Shown here: in pieces, positions 54,085 to 62,775 of the stretch
Layout: each line of letters begins with the position of its first letter
How positions within the stretch are numbered: position 1 is the stretch's first letter
Assembly: GCA_037190225.1 (NCBI GenBank)
Contig: JBBCJL010000006.1
Location: 62,001 to 126,000, forward strand
Direction: 5' to 3'
Source: MKSF01 sp037190225
GTDB lineage: Bacteria; Bacteroidota; Bacteroidia; Chitinophagales; Chitinophagaceae
DNA: 64,000 bases
The notes under the pieces: model-generated
What the model saw: the letters and a program-made list of their open reading frames with translations, nothing else
Told to the model about the DNA's origin: nothing
Database searches by the model: none
Program-made: the position numbers and the translations under genes

Positions 54085-54242
54085 TAGGGTAAGGCAGGTT
54101 TTCTGACTTGGCACAACAGCTCAGCCTTCCCAAATGATATCAGTGGCTTTGACGAGATGTACGGAATATGCCTTACAGCAGCGGGTACTGTCCCGGATTC
54201 ACACCGGATTCCCTTTTACTTCCTTTAAGCGGAACACCTTAC
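54085..54242 (-). ncRNA. Cobalamin riboswitch (minus strand)
   Basis: Reading leftward from about 54242, the conserved blocks appear in order: GGGAATCCGGTGTGAATCC, GGGACAGTACCCGCTGCTGT, GCCACTG, GGGAAGG and the B12 box AGTCAGAAAACCTGCC. This is the adenosylcobalamin aptamer. It represses expression when B12 is plentiful, here of the three-gene minus-strand operon 53927-50585. The region between aptamer and ATG (about 158 bases) presumably holds the expression platform. Confidence 0.95.
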
Positions 54243-54319
54243 AGTCTGCAAAATTAAGAGAATTTTGCTTGTAAATGTCATTTCATTTATTTTATTTTAA
54301 CACTTCAATATATTTGTTT

Positions 54320-55660
54320 ATGAAAAAGATATGGTTTGCAATGGCGCTTGCGGCTGCAGGCATGCAGTTGCCGGGCTCAGCCCAATCCCATGCCGATACC
54401 GCCACCGTGCGGAAGCATCTTAATGAGCTGGCCGGTGCGAAGTACAGCGGAAGAGGGTATAACAGGGATGGTATGTTCTATGCGGCGCAGTATATAGCTA
54501 AGACTTACAGCAAACTGGGACTGCAATCCTTCGGCATAGATTATTACCAGCCGTTTGAAATGCCGATCGTGAAGTATGACGGTAAAATGCAGGTAGCATT
54601 GAATGGCGTGGCACTGAAAGCCGGGCAGGATTACCTCGTGGACCCTTACAGCCGTAGCGCGGATTACAGCAATCGCAGGGTAGCGCATATGGACCTGTCT
54701 GCTGAGATAGCAGGCCTGGAAGGAGCGGTCGCTCTGGCAGCACGCTGGGAGGAACTTAAAAGCAAGCTGGCCGGCAATTCTTATGTATGGGTGCTGCACC
54801 ATGCGGATGACTTTAAGAAAGCGATGGGCTGGAGCGGGGTCAGGACCTGGTCTGCCAACCTGCCCGCCGGCGATTACATCATCCCGGTCAGCGATCCGCC
54901 CTTATGGTTTGTTACCCAGGAATTCCGGGAGCCAAGGATCATATACCTGTACGGGGAGCATGCCCGTAATGCCGACTGGATCAACAGGGTCTCTGCCCGG
55001 TATGAGGCTGAGCTTCAAAGGGATTTTATGGCCCGCAACGTGATCGGCTATGTACCTTCAAAGCAGGCTTCCGACCAGTATATTGTTTTTACGGCGCATT
55101 ACGATCATATAGGTATGATGGGCAGTGATGCCCTGTTTTACGGCGCGAGCGACAATGCGAGCGGTACGGCCATGATGCTGAACCTTGCCGCCCATTATGC
55201 TGCCAACCCGCTGGAGCATTACAATGTTATGTTCATAGCCTGTGCCGCTGAAGAGGCAGGATTGCTGGGATCGCGCTATTACGTGGAGCATCCGCGTTTC
55301 CCGCTGGATAAGATCCGGTTCCTGATCAACCTGGATATCTGGGGAGACGCCAGCGATGGCGTAGCGGTAGTGAACGGGAAAAAATTTGAACGGGAATTTC
55401 AAAAGGTGCTGGCAGCCAACAGGGAAATATCCAACTCCCCGGAGGGCTATTTCAGGCAGATACGGCAGGGAGAAGAAGCGGCCAACAGCGACCACGCGCC
55501 CTTCTATGCAAAGGGTGTACCTGCCTTTTTCTTTTTTACCATCGGCGGACCGGGATACTATCACAATACACAGGACCAGGCCGCTACCCTGAAGCTGACC
55601 AATATCAATGAAGCCGCTCTGCTCCTTAAAATATTTGTAAATAAGCTGCAGGAAGACTAA
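54320..55660 (+). CDS. M28 family zinc metallopeptidase
   Basis: 446 residues from ATG 54320, which begins a signal peptide (MKKIWFAMALAAAG..SAQS); the frame is open 15 codons further upstream. The M28 zinc motifs are complete: AHYDHIG, GASDNASGTA, the catalytic pair AAEEAGLLG, LINLDIWGD and YYHNTQDQ. It is an exported aminopeptidase. TATATTTG ends only three bases before the ATG, so either that box is fortuitous or translation starts at the extreme 5' end of the mRNA. Confidence 0.92.
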   Translation: MKKIWFAMALAAAGMQLPGSAQSHADTATVRKHLNELAGAKYSGRGYNRDGMFYAAQYIAKTYSKLGLQSFGIDYYQPFEMPIVKYDGKMQVALNGVALKAGQDYLVDPYSRSADYSNRRVAHMDLSAEIAGLEGAVALAARWEELKSKLAGNSYVWVLHHADDFKKAMGWSGVRTWSANLPAGDYIIPVSDPPLWFVTQEFREPRIIYLYGEHARNADWINRVSARYEAELQRDFMARNVIGYVPSKQASDQYIVFTAHYDHIGMMGSDALFYGASDNASGTAMMLNLAAHYAANPLEHYNVMFIACAAEEAGLLGSRYYVEHPRFPLDKIRFLINLDIWGDASDGVAVVNGKKFEREFQKVLAANREISNSPEGYFRQIRQGEEAANSDHAPFYAKGVPAFFFFTIGGPGYYHNTQDQAATLKLTNINEAALLLKIFVNKLQED

Positions 55661-55737
55661 CTTTATAGCGCTTTATTTTAAAATGATACTGCGGATCTTA
55701 TTCAGATTCGCAGTTCTTGTTCCTACAAATGTACAGC

Positions 55738-56466
55738 ATGAAAAGAATCGGGCAGTTTTTAGCAGGCCTGGCCTGTATAGGATGGCATAGCGTGTCGGGC
55801 CAGGAGCAGTCCACCAGGGACGCCAGGGTGTATGCCATAGGCGCCTTATCGGAGGTAAGGAAGGGTGAGCTGGAAGCTACCACCGCTATCAGCAAAAAAG
55901 ATGATATAGCTTTCCTTTTCGGCGCAGGACCCAATGACAGCCTCAGGGGCGAGGTCACTATCATAGACGGTGAGATATTCCTTGCCCGGGTAAATGATGC
56001 AAAAGAGCCTGTGGTTATGCAGGTAGACGCTATACGGGCACCTTACTTCGTCTTGTCCGAAGTGGAGCACTGGACGTCTTCCGGCTTGCCGGAGCATGTG
56101 CAGACGCTGAAGGGCCTGGAGGGCTACCTGCAGATGGCCTATCATATGAACAGGGAACCTTTTGCCTTTATGCTGCATGGCAAAATAGCCTACCTGAAGT
56201 ATCATATTGCCGGTCTTCCCGCTGATACGACCGCCACAGGCCGGGATCCCGCGTCCTATACCTATCCGTACGAGCTGAAGGATACGGAAGTGAAGATCAT
56301 AGGCTTCTATTCACCCTCCCATAAAGGTATCTTTACAGACGAGGACAGCAATGTGCACCTGCACTTCATATCCGCTGATAAAAAATATTCCGGCCATATT
56401 GATGAGCTTAAGACAGGGGAGGGTGAGATTAAATTATTGCTGCCCTTTAAACCGAAAGACAAATAA
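55738..56466 (+). CDS. Exported acetolactate decarboxylase-like protein
   Basis: 242 residues from ATG 55738 (MKRIGQFLAGLACIG..VSGQ, a signal peptide); an upstream ATG at 55717 is less likely. The fold and zinc motif of acetolactate decarboxylase (AlsD/BudA) are visible: VYAIGALSEV, RGEVTIIDGEIFL and the ligand set VHLHFIS...SGH. In the classical enzyme a G-x-F-x-x-V-K-x-R block supplies an active-site Arg; here the by-eye equivalent reads GKIAYLKYH, with His at that place. Export and this change argue for an altered substrate. Confidence 0.8.
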   Translation: MKRIGQFLAGLACIGWHSVSGQEQSTRDARVYAIGALSEVRKGELEATTAISKKDDIAFLFGAGPNDSLRGEVTIIDGEIFLARVNDAKEPVVMQVDAIRAPYFVLSEVEHWTSSGLPEHVQTLKGLEGYLQMAYHMNREPFAFMLHGKIAYLKYHIAGLPADTTATGRDPASYTYPYELKDTEVKIIGFYSPSHKGIFTDEDSNVHLHFISADKKYSGHIDELKTGEGEIKLLLPFKPKDK

Positions 56467-56506
56467 ATTGTTATAATGTTTTGTAAACACTTATAAAATC
56501 CTGATA

Positions 56507-56821
56507 ATGATACTTTCTACCACTGAGAACATACCGGCAAAAGAGATCGCCGAAGTATTGGGCATAGCCAGGGGCAGCACGGTAAGGGCCAGGAATGTGG
56601 GCCGGGACCTGCTTGCCGGGCTGAAAAATATAGTGGGCGGCGAGATATCCGAGTACACGAAATTGCTGGCCGACTCGCGCGAGCAGGCCATGCAGCGTAT
56701 GACGGAAGATGCCCGGCGGATGGGTGCTGACGCTGTTATAATGATCAGGATGACCACCTCCACGGTCATGCAGGGCTGTTCGGAAATACTCTGTTATGGC
56801 ACTGCCGTTAAACTCAGATAA
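56507..56821 (+). CDS. YbjQ family protein
   Basis: 104 residues of the YbjQ (heavy-metal-binding domain-like) family. It has the N-terminal TTENIPAKEIAEVLGIARGS, then GGEISEYTKLLADSREQAM and GADAVIMIRM. The family forms small oligomeric cytoplasmic rings of unclear role. A 43-residue membrane protein gene follows after one base, so the two are very likely co-translated. Confidence 0.9.
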   Translation: MILSTTENIPAKEIAEVLGIARGSTVRARNVGRDLLAGLKNIVGGEISEYTKLLADSREQAMQRMTEDARRMGADAVIMIRMTTSTVMQGCSEILCYGTAVKLR

Positions 56822-56822
56822 T

Positions 56823-56954
56823 ATGGGAATCGCTATTGCCTTTTTCGTTGTGTACGGGTGTATCGGGATCGCCCTGGTGGCGGCGCTGGTATATGTCATA
56901 TACAGGCGTATCCGGGATATGTCCGGCGAGAATTTTGAGCAGCGGGATAACTGA
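56823..56954 (+). CDS. 43-residue single-span membrane protein next to YbjQ
   Basis: ATG 56823 to TGA 56952-56954. One strongly hydrophobic helix (IAIAFFVVYGCIGIALVAALVYV, residues about 3-25) is followed by a basic stop-transfer sequence (YRRIRD) and an acidic tail. Topology is probably N-out, C-in. The single base between it and the ybjQ stop argues that it is a real partner, perhaps a membrane anchor. Confidence 0.65.
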   Translation: MGIAIAFFVVYGCIGIALVAALVYVIYRRIRDMSGENFEQRDN

Positions 56955-56992
56955 TGCCTCAGGCATATATGAATGTGAAGGCTGTTATGTGC

Positions 56993-57667
56993 TTACTTTG
57001 TAAGGCTGCCTTTTACTTTTAAAGGTCTGGAATCCTTATTTTGCCGGTTGTGAGGCAGGCGGGATTCGTAGTCCTTTTTCTTTTTTTCATCCATATATAC
57101 GGTAGGCGTATATTCGATCACCCTTATGCTTTCTCCTACCTGGAACTCTTCTTCTTTGATGAGCTGGCCTGTATCGGGATTATAGTATTTCCAGATGCCA
57201 TGCTTCATAGTGCCCTGCTCTGTAGGAACCACCACTTCATATTCATTGTCTGTGCCGGGATCATACACCCATATAGTATCATGGGTCACATCCGGGTTAA
57301 GGCCCCTCCAGTTTCCTATGCAGACCAGCTTACCGTTCTCAAAATACTGTGCTTCACCGTTGAGTACCCCTTTAGAGTATTTTAAAATAGAGATAGGCCG
57401 CCATTCCGTGTCAAAGTTGTACCAGGTGCCGAATTTGCGGTTGTCGTAATAGTAGCCTGTTGAAATGGTGGCCGGTTCTCCGCGCAGCGCTTCCGTTTTG
57501 ACGTACCAGGTACCCTGGCGGGAGCCGTTCCGGTCCACCTGGTTGATGCTGATGGGTGTGGACTTGTCGGCTACCGGTGGAATATAACGTTTCCCGTCCT
57601 GTGCGTAGCCGGACAGGGCAATACATATAACGCAGTATGCGGCGGAGAAAATGCCGGATAATTTCAT
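56993..57667 (-). CDS. MORN-repeat (YwqK-like) exported protein
   Basis: 224 residues with a signal peptide ending LSGYAQ. MORN-variant repeats are visible as GSRQGTWYVK, NRKFGTWYNF, GVLNGEAQYFENGKLV and MKHGIWKYYNPDTGQLIKEEEF. The C-terminus is Lys-rich and polar. Such proteins are often called YwqK-like antitoxins, but without a toxin partner that label means little. It starts 14 bases after the IscA-type gene on the same strand. Confidence 0.8.
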   Translation of the reverse strand: MKLSGIFSAAYCVICIALSGYAQDGKRYIPPVADKSTPISINQVDRNGSRQGTWYVKTEALRGEPATISTGYYYDNRKFGTWYNFDTEWRPISILKYSKGVLNGEAQYFENGKLVCIGNWRGLNPDVTHDTIWVYDPGTDNEYEVVVPTEQGTMKHGIWKYYNPDTGQLIKEEEFQVGESIRVIEYTPTVYMDEKKKKDYESRLPHNRQNKDSRPLKVKGSLTK

Positions 57668-57681
57668 AGGTGTTATCTTTT

Positions 57682-58023
57682 TTATACAGCGAAGGACGTG
57701 CCGCAGCCGCAGGTGCTGCTGGCATTGGGATTGTTAAATATAAAGCCCCGTGCATCCAGCCCTTTACCGTAATCTATCTGCATATCCTGGAGATACATCA
57801 GGTGCGCTTTCTTGATCACCACGGGTATTTCCTGTATATCAAAAATAAGATCATCCTCTTCCTGCCTGTCAAACCCGATGATGTAGCTGAGCCCGGAGCA
57901 GCCGCCGCCTTTTACCCCGACCCTTAAAACATGGCCGGCTTCAAAATCAGGCTGCTGCATTAATTTTTTTACTTCCTCCAGGGCATTATCCGTAAAAGAT
58001 ACCCCTTTTGTCGTTGTGTCCAT
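57682..58023 (-). CDS. A-type iron-sulfur carrier (IscA/SufA/ErpA family)
   Basis: 113 residues with the HesB-like fold: NALEEVKKLM, VGVKGGGCSGLSY (first Cys ligand) and the C-terminal pair STCGCGTSF. It accepts or delivers Fe-S clusters. The length and all three Cys are intact. It is co-directional with the MORN gene 14 bases downstream. Confidence 0.94.
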   Translation of the reverse strand: MDTTTKGVSFTDNALEEVKKLMQQPDFEAGHVLRVGVKGGGCSGLSYIIGFDRQEEDDLIFDIQEIPVVIKKAHLMYLQDMQIDYGKGLDARGFIFNNPNASSTCGCGTSFAV

Positions 58024-58093
58024 AATTCCTTCAGGTTAAAGTTTACTGTAAAGTTACCATCAAATTCCGATATGGCGAATTCTATCATTCAAA

Positions 58094-58120
58094 CAGGGTA
58101 TTGAAAAAATCAATACCCTG
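58094..58120 (-). terminator. Terminator of the PBP1A gene
   Basis: 10-base arms (cagggtattg, 58094-58103; caataccctg, 58111-58120) with a seven-base A-rich loop, 20 bases after the PBP1A stop on the minus strand. Confidence 0.75.
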
Positions 58121-58139
58121 CTGCTGTTATGTCATATGC

Positions 58140-60428
58140 TTATTGCCAGTCATCTATGGGTACGATCACTTCCTGCGGTTCCGATCTCGGCTTCTGGTGG
58201 CTTTCGCCCTGAGGCGTGCCGTTCCCGGCATCACCCGGCTGGCCGGTATGGAGCGTATCATCGCTGTCCCTGCCGGCAGCGCCTCCGTAGAAGCCTCCGC
58301 CGCAGCGGTTAAAGTTAGGCGGCACCACGAATTTCTCTTTATCTGTGTACCCGGAAGTGGCATCGGAATACAGCTTTTTGAAAAACAGTCCCCAGATAGG
58401 TAATGCCGCGGCGGCGCCCTGTCCCTGTGCCGTGCTGCTGAAGGTCAGGAAACGGTCTTCGCAGCCCACCCAGGAGCCTGCCAGCAGTTGCGGGGTATAG
58501 CCGATATACCAGGCATCGGCCTGGTTATTGGTGGTACCTGTCTTCCCGGCCATTTCACCTGTGAACCCGTACCGGTACCGAAGTCTTGCAGCCGTACCGA
58601 ACTGTGTGGCGCCCTGCATCATGGTCACCATCTTATGTGCCGTGCTTTCGCTGATGATCTCCGATTGCTTGACGGAAGCGTTGTAGATAACGTTCCCGTT
58701 CTTATCTTCTATTTTGGATATAAATAAAGGCTCTGTCCGGATGCCCCTGTTAGGGAACATCGTATAGGCGCCGATCATCTGGAACAGTGAAATGTCGGAG
58801 ACACCCAGGGCTACGGACGGTACCGGGTCCATTTTGCCGGTAATGCCGCATTTTTCCCTGGCAAAGTCAATAAAGGATTCGATGCCCACCTGGTTCAGCA
58901 GGTAAAGGGACGCGTTATTGATGGATAAGGCGAGCGCCCTGCTCATTTCCATGGCGCCGCCTGCGGATCCCCCGGCATTATAGGCCTTTTTCTGTCCCTT
59001 GAACATCTGGGGAGCGGTGCTGATGGTCTGGCACGGAGAGAAGCCATGGTCCACCGCGAAGCAGTACAGGAGCGGCTTGATCGTAGAACCTACCTGCCGT
59101 TCGGTATTATAAACGTGGTCCAGCTGGAAAAACCGGTGATTGATGCCGCCTACCCAGGCCTTGATCTCGCCGTTGAACGGGTCCATGACCATAAACCCGG
59201 CCTGCAGGAAGACACGCATATATTTGATGGAATCCAGCGGCGACATGATGGTATCTACGTAATTATTGGGGCTTGTATGGGAAAAGACGGTCATAGGCAC
59301 GGGTGTATTGAAGGCTTTTTCGATCTCCGCCTCCGATATGCCGGCTTCTTTCATGATAAGATACCGCTCTGACTGGATCTTGGCCTTTTTGAGCTGTGCC
59401 TTTCCCATCTCTGTGGTCCAGGCGGTGCCGTTCCTGATCTTGGATTGTGCCGCAAACTGGACCTGCAGGTCTCTCATATGTTCAGCCACGGCTTCCTCCG
59501 CGAATTTCTGCATTCTCGTATCAATGGTGGTATAGATCTGCAGGCCGTCCTTGTAGATGTTCCAGTTGTCGCCGTTAGGCTTCTTATTGGCCTTGCACCA
59601 TCTTTTTACTTCTTCCGCCAGGACCTGGCGGAAGTAAGGAGCATACCCGTCATTATGATCAGCTTTCCTGTATTTAAGTCCCAGGGGCTTGCTTTTATAT
59701 TCGCTGGCCTGCGCAGGAGTTATCAGGGAGGCGCCCAGCATTTGCTCGATCACCGTATTGCGCCTGTTAAGGGCCTTGTCCGGGTTCTTCCGGGGATTAT
59801 AGATAGTATTCCCTTTGAGCATTCCTATCAGGACGGCCGCCTCATCTACGGTAAGGTCTATAGGGAGCTTGCTGAAGAATGTCAGGGAGGCGTTTTTAAT
59901 GCCATACACATTATCCCCGAAGGGCACGGTATTAAGATACAGGGTGACGATCTCGCTTTTGGTGAGGTTGGTCTCAAGCTTTACCGCCAGTATCCACTCT
60001 TTTAATTTCTGGAGGATGCGCTGCCATTTATTAGGGGAGCGCTCCGCAAAAAGATTTAAGGCCAGCTGCTGGGTGATGGTGCTGCCTCCGCCTCTTTTAC
60101 CGGCCAGGAGGATCGCTCTCATGATGGCCCTGCCGTCAATGCCGGAATGGTCATAAAAGCGTTCATCTTCCGTAGCGATCAGCGCGTTGATGACATTGGG
60201 TGAGATCTCGTTGGCTTCGGAATTGGATCTGTTCTCTATATAATAGTTGCCCAGTAAGGTGCCATCGGCAGCATATACTTCCGATGACATGGCGCTGGCC
60301 GGGTTTTCCAGCTCTTCCATAGGGGGCATTTCGCCCAATAGTCCGTAATTGATAGCTGCGATAAGTAAGATAAAGGAAAGGAGACCAAGAAAAAATAAGC
60401 GCCACAAAAATTTCGTTGCTTTAGACAT
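58140..60428 (-). CDS. Class A penicillin-binding protein 1A
   Basis: 762 residues from ATG 60428 (MSKATKFLWRLFFLG); an extra ten codons are open upstream. A cytoplasmic tail and one membrane helix (about 8-32) are followed by the GT51 glycosyltransferase with the catalytic Glu in ATEDERFYDHSG and GGSTITQQLALNL. The transpeptidase carries GSTIKPLL (nucleophile Ser), SINNASLYLLN (SxN) and KTGTTNNQADAW. The tail is Gly/Asp/Pro-rich and disordered. It polymerises and cross-links peptidoglycan. Length and motifs are intact. Confidence 0.95.
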   Translation of the reverse strand: MSKATKFLWRLFFLGLLSFILLIAAINYGLLGEMPPMEELENPASAMSSEVYAADGTLLGNYYIENRSNSEANEISPNVINALIATEDERFYDHSGIDGRAIMRAILLAGKRGGGSTITQQLALNLFAERSPNKWQRILQKLKEWILAVKLETNLTKSEIVTLYLNTVPFGDNVYGIKNASLTFFSKLPIDLTVDEAAVLIGMLKGNTIYNPRKNPDKALNRRNTVIEQMLGASLITPAQASEYKSKPLGLKYRKADHNDGYAPYFRQVLAEEVKRWCKANKKPNGDNWNIYKDGLQIYTTIDTRMQKFAEEAVAEHMRDLQVQFAAQSKIRNGTAWTTEMGKAQLKKAKIQSERYLIMKEAGISEAEIEKAFNTPVPMTVFSHTSPNNYVDTIMSPLDSIKYMRVFLQAGFMVMDPFNGEIKAWVGGINHRFFQLDHVYNTERQVGSTIKPLLYCFAVDHGFSPCQTISTAPQMFKGQKKAYNAGGSAGGAMEMSRALALSINNASLYLLNQVGIESFIDFAREKCGITGKMDPVPSVALGVSDISLFQMIGAYTMFPNRGIRTEPLFISKIEDKNGNVIYNASVKQSEIISESTAHKMVTMMQGATQFGTAARLRYRYGFTGEMAGKTGTTNNQADAWYIGYTPQLLAGSWVGCEDRFLTFSSTAQGQGAAAALPIWGLFFKKLYSDATSGYTDKEKFVVPPNFNRCGGGFYGGAAGRDSDDTLHTGQPGDAGNGTPQGESHQKPRSEPQEVIVPIDDWQ

Positions 60429-60582
60429 TCTGCTGTTGATTGTATATTTTAATCCCAAATTTAGGCAATATTACAGAATAGATATAAAATGTTGAATTAT
60501 TAGAATAATTTTTATCTATAATTTATATTTTGCAGACCTGTAAAAAACTTTTAATTTCAGTCAATTTTTTAACCGGAGACGT

Positions 60583-62667
60583 ATGTTCAGAAAGATTTAT
60601 TTACTCCTTATTCTATTATTATCATTCAGCCGCCTTGACGCGCAGGAGGTAACGGAAATCGTGCAGTGGACGGTAAGCGCTGCCAAGACCGGCGATAATA
60701 CTTATGATGTGACCGCAAAGGCCAGGATTAAGGAAGACTGGTACGTATATGCCCTGGATCCGGGCGATGAGTACCTTATTCCCGCCCAGCTGAAAGTAGT
60801 GCCTACGGAGGCCGTTACGCTGGTGGGTACCCCTGTCACGCAGGATAAATTCATCATGAAGCGGGTGGAGGACCTGGGACTGGACCTGAAGATACATAAG
60901 GGGGAGCTGACATATGTGCAGAAAGTGCAGGTGCCGGGAAATGCGGATGTGCGGCTGGCCATTGAATTTACGACCTGTAATGCCAAGGACGGCAAGTGCC
61001 TGCCTCCCGTGGAAGATAGCTTTAAGATCACCGTAGCCGCTGCCGATGCGGTAGGGACCGTTTACCAGGCCTCGCTCATAGAAGAAGGTGCCGCGGTAAC
61101 CACCGGCACCACAGAAGGGGAAGGGCCCGGTGGCGACAGCACAGCGGCAGCTCCCGCAGAAGACATAGCGGCGCACAGCAACCTGGACAAAAAATCACTG
61201 GGTGAAATATTCTTTATGGGACTTGCGGCCGGGTTCATAGCCTTTATTATGCCGTGCATATACGCCATGCTGCCCATTACCGTATCCTTCTTTACCAAAA
61301 GAAGCTCCAGCAGAGCGGCGGGCATCAGGAATGCGGTCATCTATTCATTGTCCATCCTGCTGATATTCGCTGCGATCGGCGGGCTGATATCCGTCCTGTT
61401 CACCGAAACGACCATGTACGAGATCTCCTCCCATATTGTATTCAATATGTTCATCTTCGTGCTGTTCGTCATATTCGGACTGTCGCTGCTGGGTGCCTTC
61501 GAGATCAACCTGCCTTCAGGACTGACCAACAGGCTCAACAGCAAGGCCAATACCAACAGCATAGGAGGCATATTCTTTATGGCCCTGGTGCTGGTAGTGG
61601 TGTCTTTCAGCTGTACTTCCGCGTTCATCGGTAACCTCATAGTATATATATTCAAATCCGGTAACCAGCTTGGCGGTATCATCGGCTTCCTGGGCTTCGG
61701 GCTGGCGCTGGCTTTGCCGTTTGCCATCTTTGCCTTATTCCCCGGCCTGATGAACAATGTCGCGAAATCGGGAGGGTGGCTGAATGCCGTAAAAGTGACC
61801 ATGGGCTTCATTGAGCTGGCCATGGCCATGAAATTCCTGTCCAATGTCGACCTGCAATACCACTGGGGCATCCTGAATTTTGATGTCTATGTGAGCATAT
61901 GGGTGGTGCTGTTCGGCGCATTGAGCCTGTATCTTTTCGGCGCCATTCGCTTCAGGCATGACAGTGAGCTGCCGGCCAACGATTTCGGCAAGCCCCATCT
62001 CACCGTAACGCGTCTTATGTTCGCCATTTTGTTCTCTTCCTTTACCATATACCTGATACCGGGCCTGTGGGGCGCACCTCTTAAGCTGGTAAGCGGCTTC
62101 CTTCCGGAGAGAAAGACCATGGAATTCAATATCCATGATGACCTGGTGAAGATACAGACCTATACCTATAAGCCTTCTGAAAATGAGATACAGCCGAAGA
62201 AATATACGGATGTGCTGAAATCGGAATTCCCGGGCATCGAGACCTTCTTTGATTATGAAGAGGCGCTGGAAGCCTCCAGGGCGATGAATAAGCCTGTCTT
62301 CGTGGACTTTACGGGACACAGCTGTGTGAACTGCCGCCTGATGGAGCGGAATGTGATCTCCAAGCCGGAAATATTGCGCATCCTTAAGGATGAATTTGTG
62401 GTGGTCAGCCTATATTGTGACGACAAGACCAGGCTGCCGGAGCATGAATGGAAAAAAAGCGCTAAGTATCCCGATAAGGTGCTGAAGACCATCGGGGCCG
62501 TCAACCTGGACCTGCAGCTGACAAAATTCGATAACGTATCCCAGCCGCTGTACGTCATTGTGAATGGTGACGGTAAGCAGCTCACCGCGCCCATCGGCAG
62601 CACGGATTATGAGAAATTCCGGAATATGCTGACGGAAGGGCTGGAAAAGCATAAAGCGGGACGTTAG
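60583..62667 (+). CDS. dsbD: Thiol:disulfide interchange protein DsbD
   Basis: 694 residues. A signal peptide (1-20, ending LDAQ) is followed by an N-terminal DsbD-alpha domain with the cysteine pair in TTCNAKDGKCLPP. Eight or so membrane helices (about 205-510) form the electron-transfer core, with the first membrane Cys in IMPCIYAMLPI and the second in SFSCTSAF. The C-terminal thioredoxin domain has HSCVNCRLMERNV. It moves electrons from cytoplasmic thioredoxin to periplasmic thiols. The Cys-rich RHS protein of this window is one conceivable client, but nothing links the two. Confidence 0.94.
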   Translation: MFRKIYLLLILLLSFSRLDAQEVTEIVQWTVSAAKTGDNTYDVTAKARIKEDWYVYALDPGDEYLIPAQLKVVPTEAVTLVGTPVTQDKFIMKRVEDLGLDLKIHKGELTYVQKVQVPGNADVRLAIEFTTCNAKDGKCLPPVEDSFKITVAAADAVGTVYQASLIEEGAAVTTGTTEGEGPGGDSTAAAPAEDIAAHSNLDKKSLGEIFFMGLAAGFIAFIMPCIYAMLPITVSFFTKRSSSRAAGIRNAVIYSLSILLIFAAIGGLISVLFTETTMYEISSHIVFNMFIFVLFVIFGLSLLGAFEINLPSGLTNRLNSKANTNSIGGIFFMALVLVVVSFSCTSAFIGNLIVYIFKSGNQLGGIIGFLGFGLALALPFAIFALFPGLMNNVAKSGGWLNAVKVTMGFIELAMAMKFLSNVDLQYHWGILNFDVYVSIWVVLFGALSLYLFGAIRFRHDSELPANDFGKPHLTVTRLMFAILFSSFTIYLIPGLWGAPLKLVSGFLPERKTMEFNIHDDLVKIQTYTYKPSENEIQPKKYTDVLKSEFPGIETFFDYEEALEASRAMNKPVFVDFTGHSCVNCRLMERNVISKPEILRILKDEFVVVSLYCDDKTRLPEHEWKKSAKYPDKVLKTIGAVNLDLQLTKFDNVSQPLYVIVNGDGKQLTAPIGSTDYEKFRNMLTEGLEKHKAGR

Positions 62668-62729
62668 CCTGCCCTTATAGCGGATCTAAATAAATTGAAC
62701 GTTTTTTATATTTCCAGTAGATCAATCCC

Positions 62730-62737
62730 TATATTTG
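62730..62737 (+). promoter_or_regulatory. -7 box of metK
   Basis: TATATTTG, 38 bases upstream of the ATG, matches TAnnTTTG. The leader is too short for a SAM riboswitch. Confidence 0.55.
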
Positions 62738-62775
62738 CTAACTATTTTTTTATTTTAAATCTGTTTATACAAACT

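Noticed and set aside
62690..62775. Possible SAM riboswitch before metK
   Set aside because: The leader after the -7 box is only about 30 bases and shows no SAM aptamer blocks.
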